A stretch of 64,000 nucleotides of DNA, from assembly GCA_041671505.1 (NCBI GenBank), contig JBAZBK010000002.1:327603-391602 (forward strand). The letters are read 5' to 3'. The notes below the pieces were generated by a model that did no database searches, was not told the origin of the DNA, and worked only from the letters and a program-made list of their open reading frames with translations. Position 1 is the first letter of the stretch. Every line of letters begins with the position of its first letter. Positions 59,913 to 64,000 of the stretch are shown piece by piece. A program made the translations under genes and the position numbers. The DNA is from JACPDH01 sp041671505. GTDB taxonomy: Bacteria; Acidobacteriota; Thermoanaerobaculia; Gp7-AA8.

Positions 59913-60299
59913 TCAGGAGCGCGGAGCCTTGTGCCGATGCGTCGTCGGCTGCGGCGTTTCGGGATCGTCAGCGTGGAGCTTGTGCATGAAGCGGTGAATC
60001 ACCGGCGCGAAGATGATCGCCGACACGGTGATGACCGCGAGGCCGCAATAGAGGGCGTAGAGCCCTTCGAAGATCTTGCCGGCCCCGTCGCGCTCGTGCT
60101 CCAGGGGGCCCATCCCGCCGAGCAGCATCGATGCATTGAGAAACGCGTCGACCCAGCTGAGCCCCTCGATCGTGCGGTAGCCGACCATTCCTGCGGCGAG
60201 AGAGACGACCACGAGCGCCAGGCCGAGCGCGGAGCTCGCCGCGAGCCGCCGGAGAAACATGGAGCGCGCAAGGACGGGCTCGGACTTGTGCTCGAACAT
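59913..60299 (-). CDS. Small two-helix membrane protein, ion-channel-like
   Basis: The 128-residue protein has two hydrophobic helices (about 22-42 and 85-105) with a re-entrant-like loop between them, DAFLNASMLLGGMGP. LEGxYALYCG-like sequence (FEGLYALYCGLAVITVSAI) precedes the second helix. The layout is that of a minimal two-helix pore subunit, as in potassium-channel pore regions, but no selectivity filter can be assigned. The C-terminal tail is charged. Function unknown. Confidence 0.65.
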   Translation of the reverse strand: MFEHKSEPVLARSMFLRRLAASSALGLALVVVSLAAGMVGYRTIEGLSWVDAFLNASMLLGGMGPLEHERDGAGKIFEGLYALYCGLAVITVSAIIFAPVIHRFMHKLHADDPETPQPTTHRHKAPRS

Positions 60300-60415
60300 T
60301 CGACATCGATCATACTGTTCTTCGTTCCGGGAAGGAGTTCTACGGCAGGTGGCGGCTCACGGGGTCAGGTGGTGGATTTGACGGCCACGCCGATCCCGCC
60401 CCGAAAGACGGCGAG

Positions 60416-60646
60416 ATGATCGTGATCGCGAAGGCGAACCGGATCGAGACCTGGAAAAACGGAAAGCTCGTGTCGACCGTGCCGTTCCGCATCGCGCGCG
60501 GCCCGTCGATCTTCGGAAACGACAGCTGGCTCATCTCCCGCGCCGGCATCGATCTCGACGTCATCAGCCTGTCAGGCGCGAACGCGCTCACCATCTCGGA
60601 GAATCACGTCGAGTGTCAATCGTGGTCGTACGAAAGGGCCCGCTGA
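60416..60646 (+). CDS. Hypothetical small protein
   Basis: The 76-residue frame reads IVIAKANRIETWKNGKLV and then PFRIARGPSIFGNDSWLIS, a regular strand-turn pattern typical of a small beta-sheet protein. It ends before the convergent protease gene. GGCGAG sits before the ATG. I do not recognise it, and it could be a fragment of a longer ancestral gene. Confidence 0.45.
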   Translation: MIVIAKANRIETWKNGKLVSTVPFRIARGPSIFGNDSWLISRAGIDLDVISLSGANALTISENHVECQSWSYERAR

Positions 60647-60764
60647 AGCGAATCTCCGCGCGCGTCGCGTCGACTCCAACGTCGTTCCCGGAAAACTGCG
60701 CGCGCGAGGGCAACCTCGGAGCTCGAAGCTGCACCCCGCGCACGCCAGAACCAAAACGTTCGCG

Positions 60765-62066
60765 TTACTGTGTGGCGCGAACAGCGTTGATACGCCCCTT
60801 CCCCGAGTACAGATCGGCACCCGGTTTCAGGATGTCATCGGCGCTTCGCTCCAGGATGCCCTTCAATTCCGCCGGCGTCGTCTTCCCGTACTGACCGACG
60901 ATCAGGGCGGCGACACCCGAAACGTGTGGTGCGGCCATCGACGTGCCAGCCGCGAAGAAATACTGCCATGCGGTCGCGCTGCGCCCTCCGGAGCTCAAGA
61001 CCATGTCGTACGCAGATCCGCACGCGCCGTCCCCGCCCGGCGCCGCAACATTGACGACCGACTGCCCGTAGTTGGTGTACGACGCCGGCATGTCGAATGC
61101 GGTCCAGTTGCATGGAGCGGTCGCGGACACAGCCATTCCGTTGCCCGACTGGGCCGGAATCGACCAGAGCCTGCTGTTGAGATTGACGCCCTCGTTGCCA
61201 GCCGCGATGACGCAGAGTACCCCGGACGCCGTGGCGTGGTTGATCGCGCGGTTGAGCGCAGCGATCAGCGGCCCGGCACCGCCCCTCTCGTTGACCCGGT
61301 CGAACGTAGCTCCAAGGCTCATGTTGGCGATGTCGGCCTGAATGCTCGCCGCGTACACGAGCCCTCCGATCATCCACGAGAAGGAACCGCTCCCGGTATC
61401 GCTGCGAAGTACCTTGACGGCTACGATCTCCGCGTTCGGCGCGACGCCCTGGATACCGCGGTTGTTGATTGGCGCCGCGATGATGCCGGCTACGTGAGTG
61501 CCGTGATTGAACCCGTAGACGATCGGGTCGATTCCGGGCTCGCCCGGAACGAATGACCTGCTCAGCGCAAGATTGAGGTTAGGCGCGATGTCGGGATGGC
61601 CACTCCAGATTCCCGAGTCGAGCACCACGACCCGTGCCCGCTTGACCCCGTCTCCTCTGATGCCGGCGGCGGCCGTCTCGTTGGCCCCGATCTGCGCGAG
61701 GTTCCACTGGTATCCCCAGTAGGGCTCGGAGTTCACGCCAGCGGGCTGGAGCTCCGACCCGGAAGCCTCGATCGTGCCCTCCTCGTCGATCCACGACACC
61801 TCGATGTCCTCGGCAGCAGCCTGCACGCGGGAATCCTTCACGACGAGCGAGAGGAAACCCGGATTCGCGGACGACGCCACCAACACGCCGATCTCGGGGA
61901 TTCTGGTTGTGACCTGGCCGCCTGCGTTGACGATCGCGTCATCCAGGTCGGTGCTCCCCTGACCCTGGCCTTTCGCGACGATCACGTAACTGGGCGGCGC
62001 GGCCGCGGCGGCCGCGGCAACCACGAGCAAAGCCACCATCGACACCAAAGCAACGAGCCTCTGCAT
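60765..62066 (-). CDS. S8-family subtilisin-like serine protease, secreted
   Basis: The 433-residue protein has a signal peptide (QRLVALVSMVALLVVAAAAAAA), then an inhibitor-like propeptide (SYVIVAKGQGQGSTDLDDAI), as in fungal and bacterial subtilases. The catalytic domain has all three motifs: VVVLDSGIWSGHP (Asp), FNHGTHVAGI (His) and GTSMAAPHVSG (Ser), plus the oxyanion Asn in AAGNEG. It should cleave extracellular proteins. GGAGAG lies five bases before the ATG at 62066; the open frame further upstream is probably not used. Confidence 0.92.
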   Translation of the reverse strand: MQRLVALVSMVALLVVAAAAAAAPPSYVIVAKGQGQGSTDLDDAIVNAGGQVTTRIPEIGVLVASSANPGFLSLVVKDSRVQAAAEDIEVSWIDEEGTIEASGSELQPAGVNSEPYWGYQWNLAQIGANETAAAGIRGDGVKRARVVVLDSGIWSGHPDIAPNLNLALSRSFVPGEPGIDPIVYGFNHGTHVAGIIAAPINNRGIQGVAPNAEIVAVKVLRSDTGSGSFSWMIGGLVYAASIQADIANMSLGATFDRVNERGGAGPLIAALNRAINHATASGVLCVIAAGNEGVNLNSRLWSIPAQSGNGMAVSATAPCNWTAFDMPASYTNYGQSVVNVAAPGGDGACGSAYDMVLSSGGRSATAWQYFFAAGTSMAAPHVSGVAALIVGQYGKTTPAELKGILERSADDILKPGADLYSGKGRINAVRATQ

Positions 62067-62350
62067 CACCGTCTCTCCTTTCGTGCCGACACCCCTGGGC
62101 GGCAGCACACCGAAAAATGTGCGGCAGCCCGGCTGTCTCGTATGGAGACCCGATGGCGTTGCGTCCCTGCCTCGCGGCAGGTTTGCCCTTTTCGCTCTGG
62201 GCGGCGAGTATTGCGGGGATCCTGCGTAGCTTGCAGCGAGATGGATCACGCGTGGGCGTGACGCTCAGTGGTCAGTTTCATCCCATTGCCTCCGAGGCTC
62301 AGGCCAGAGACCGAGCTCAGGCGTCACCACACAACGCGATGCCTGCTCAT

Positions 62351-62406
62351 CGCCGCTCCTCGCCCCTCGCCTGCTTTGGCCTGTGGCCTCTGGCCTGTGG
62401 CCTGCC
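62351..62406. repeat. Heptamer repeat tract (GGCCTGT-like)
   Basis: Six or so degenerate tandem units (CTCGCCC, TGGCCTG, TGGCCTC) lie upstream of the HU-like gene promoter. Same family as at 17140-17211. Confidence 0.6.
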
Positions 62407-62425
62407 CCACCTGTGACAACCATCA

Positions 62426-62454
62426 TTGACGGCCGGCGCCTGCCGCCCTATTTA
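62426..62454 (+). promoter_or_regulatory. Promoter of the small protein / lyase-family pair
   Basis: TTGACG (62426-62431) and TATTTA (62449-62454) are exactly 17 bases apart, 50 bases before the ATG at 62505. Confidence 0.65.
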
Positions 62455-62504
62455 AGAGCGACGATCCGACCCATCACCGGCACGCGCCCGGATCCGGAGA
62501 CTCC

Positions 62505-62849
62505 ATGAACGAACGGGATATTGTGAAAGAGCTGGCACGCCGGACCTCCATCTCGGAGGCTACCGCGGCCGATGTGCTGCACGCGATGCACGACCTCGTC
62601 GACGAGGGCTCCGTCGATGCGACGTCTCTCCCCGACACCCCCCATCCGCTCGACGCCCGCCCCGATGATCCGGGCGTCGTCGACCGGCTGATCGCCCGCG
62701 CGAAGAAGCACCCGCTCGGCATCGAGTTTCTCGTCAGCGGATTCCTCGCGACGGTCGCGATCACACTGGGCGCCCACGCCTTCACCGTCGAAGCCGCGCG
62801 CCGCCGCCTCCAGAAGGAACAACAGTCGAAGGAAGAGAGCCCGAAATGA
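62505..62849 (+). CDS. Small protein with HU-like N terminus and one membrane helix
   Basis: The 114-residue protein starts NERDIVKELARRTSISEATA, which resembles the helical start of HU-type DNA-binding proteins. An acidic linker and one hydrophobic helix (about 73-90) follow, then a charged tail. The HU beta-arm is absent, so DNA binding is doubtful. It overlaps the following gene by four bases (ATGA). Confidence 0.65.
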   Translation: MNERDIVKELARRTSISEATAADVLHAMHDLVDEGSVDATSLPDTPHPLDARPDDPGVVDRLIARAKKHPLGIEFLVSGFLATVAITLGAHAFTVEAARRRLQKEQQSKEESPK

Positions 62850-63862
62850 AATCGCTCAGCTACCCGAAGAAAGTCGAGCTCGCCGACATCACCATCCGCG
62901 ACGGATTCCAGCACGAGGAGAAGTGGATCCCGACTCCCGCGAAGCTCTGGCTCGCCGAAGAGCTGATCCTCGCCGGGTACCGGCGCATCGAGGTCACGAA
63001 CCTCGGCAATCCGAAAGGCATGCCGCAGTTCGCCGACGCGGAAGAGCTGCTCAAACAGATCCGGGCGAGCAAGCGGCTCGCGAAGGTGATCGGCGAGGTC
63101 GAGCTGACGGCGATCACGATCCGCGAGCGCGCCGTCGACCGCGCGATCGAGCTGAAGAAGGAAGGGGTCGGCCCCGACCGCATTCTCATGATGGTCTCGA
63201 CCTCCGCGACGCACATGAAGAAGAACTCCGGCCTCGACCATACCGAGTACTGGGCCGAGGCGGAGCGCGCGATCAGGAAGGCGCACGACGCCGGAATCAA
63301 GGTGAACGGCACGGTCAGCACGATCTGGGGCTGCCCGATGGAAGGCCCGACGAGGCTCGAGGACGCGGTAGCCTTCACGAAGCGCTTCCTCGAGATCGGC
63401 GCCGACGACATCGAGCACGCCGACCACGACGGCTCGGCTCCGCCTAACAAAGTCCACGAATACTACTCGATGATCCTCGACGCGATCCCCGACGTGTCGA
63501 AGCACGTCGCGCACTTCCACGTTACGCGCGGCTGGGGCCTCGCGAACGTCCTCGCCGCGCTCCAGGCCGGCATCGTCCGCTACGAGAGCACCCTCGGCGG
63601 CATCGGCGGCCAGCCTGCGAACTTCTTCGACGGCTATCCCGTGTCGGGAACGGGCAGGTACTACTACCAGGATCCGAACAACGTCGGCCTCGTCTGCACC
63701 GAGGATCTCGTCGTGATGTTGGACGAGATGGGCATCGAGACCGGCATGGACGTCGACAAGATCCTCAATGCCGGCCGGATGGCCGAGCGCATCGTCGGGC
63801 GCCGCCTCAGGAGCGAGACGATCAAGAGCGGCCGCATCCCGAAGAAGGCGACGGGGTTCTGA
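62846..63862 (+). CDS. HMG-CoA-lyase-family (DRE-TIM) protein
   Basis: The 338-residue protein is a TIM barrel of the HMGL/isopropylmalate-synthase superfamily. The metal-binding start ELADITIRDGFQHEEKW carries the RDG motif, and HADHDGSAPPN and FHVTRGWGLANVLAAL match the barrel's C-terminal His pair. In true HMG-CoA lyases the latter is HFHDTxG, and a later loop carries the reactive Cys (GGCPYAPG). Here the Asp is Val, and the loop reads GGIGGQPANFF without Cys. It is therefore probably a related carbon-carbon lyase or synthase with another substrate. It is translationally coupled to the small upstream protein. Confidence 0.8.
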   Translation: MKSLSYPKKVELADITIRDGFQHEEKWIPTPAKLWLAEELILAGYRRIEVTNLGNPKGMPQFADAEELLKQIRASKRLAKVIGEVELTAITIRERAVDRAIELKKEGVGPDRILMMVSTSATHMKKNSGLDHTEYWAEAERAIRKAHDAGIKVNGTVSTIWGCPMEGPTRLEDAVAFTKRFLEIGADDIEHADHDGSAPPNKVHEYYSMILDAIPDVSKHVAHFHVTRGWGLANVLAALQAGIVRYESTLGGIGGQPANFFDGYPVSGTGRYYYQDPNNVGLVCTEDLVVMLDEMGIETGMDVDKILNAGRMAERIVGRRLRSETIKSGRIPKKATGF

Positions 63863-63890
63863 TCGGGGGACGCGTTTGTAGCAGGAGCCC

Positions 63891-63974
63891 TGTAGCAAAG
63901 GCCTCCTGTCTTTGCCCTCGTTGCAATCACTCCGTTCCCTGCGCAACCTGCCAAGGCGGGACGCCTTGGCTACA
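63891..63974. repeat. GTAGC-headed REP-like pair
   Basis: TGTAGC heads a hairpin at 63891-63915 (AAAGGC/GTCTTT-type), and TGTAGCCAAGGCG on the minus strand heads another at 63949-63974 (CCAAGGC/GCCTTGG). The inverted arrangement matches the element at 1877-1985 though the hairpin sequences differ. Confidence 0.6.
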
Positions 63975-64000
63975 GGAGCTGCCCGCCGCTCGTTGGAAGA

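Larger units (their letters stand above)
62067..62504. other. Divergent intergenic region, subtilase / HU-like small protein
   Basis: This 438-base gap has no convincing gene. It holds a heptamer-like tract (62351-62406, GGCCTGT/GGCCTCT units) and the promoter at 62426-62454. The subtilase promoter is expected in the right-hand half on the minus strand, but no clear boxes could be fixed. Confidence 0.5.

Noticed and set aside
60765..62249. A 494-codon version of the subtilase
   Set aside because: The extra N terminus would hide the signal peptide; ATG 62066 has GGAGAG upstream.

Overview
The window is about 64 kb of GC-rich (roughly two-thirds G+C), densely coding bacterial chromosome with almost no foreign cargo: no transposase, phage or CRISPR genes are visible. 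LpxC marks a Gram-negative outer membrane. Four large eukaryotic-like Ser/Thr kinases with TolB/TPR/PEGA/propeller tails, a DUF4390-NtrY-NtrX cluster, DUF4154 (YfiR) and two-component propeller sensors, and many secreted proteins of unknown function together suggest an Acidobacteriota-like organism. This is an inference from gene content; no rRNA is present to settle it.

Layout. 1-8.8 kb: the tail of a family 2 glycosyltransferase, then a minus-strand housekeeping run (glyA, folC, accD, a kinase-TPR protein, smpB, an HD-GYP protein). 9.1-14.3 kb: lpxC, a DUF4390 protein, NtrY-like sensor and NtrX-like sigma-54 activator, then tRNA-Gly(GCC) on the minus strand. 14.4-18.1 kb: a phosphodiesterase overlapping mntP, small proteins and a DUF4097-like secreted protein. 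18.1-23.2 kb: a tight YfiR / hybrid kinase / TonB-receptor operon. 23.2-26.4 kb: minus-strand esterase, a HEAT-like protein and a patatin phospholipase. 26.5-29.5 kb: a three-gene nucleotide-sugar/glycosyltransfer operon whose PLP enzyme has His in place of the catalytic Lys. 29.6-43 kb: accessory proteins, including a large protein ending in a cyclic-nucleotide-binding domain and a kinase-PEGA-FGE-hydrolase fusion. 43.2-46.5 kb: a double-length tyrosine phenol-lyase/tryptophanase-like enzyme, divergent from an Lrp/AsnC regulator. 46.5-53.8 kb: a STAS-like protein, a kinase-TPR protein, a Cys-rich response regulator, secreted proteins and asnB. 53.8-64 kb: secreted proteins, an S41 and an S8 protease, a propeller sensor kinase, and an HMG-CoA-lyase-family protein.

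Two observations stand out. First, asnB is preceded on its own strand by a complete ribosome-mediated attenuator: a TTGACA promoter, a 26-codon leader ORF with six Asn codons, a pause-type hairpin, a possible antiterminator, and a perfect 10-bp GAAA-loop terminator followed by eight T. Second, the 890-residue lyase is a fusion of two fold copies that have decayed in complementary ways. The N-terminal copy has lost the PLP lysines, the phosphate loop and the carboxylate Arg, but keeps the GDEAY tyrosine loop that reaches across the subunit interface. The C-terminal copy keeps all of the former and has Pro in place of that tyrosine. One composite active site per chain is predicted.

Intergenic DNA carries several short mobile-looking repeats: GTAG-headed REP hairpins, a ~170-bp MITE-like element, two long inverted repeats and tracts of a degenerate heptamer. 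No transposase able to move them lies in the window.
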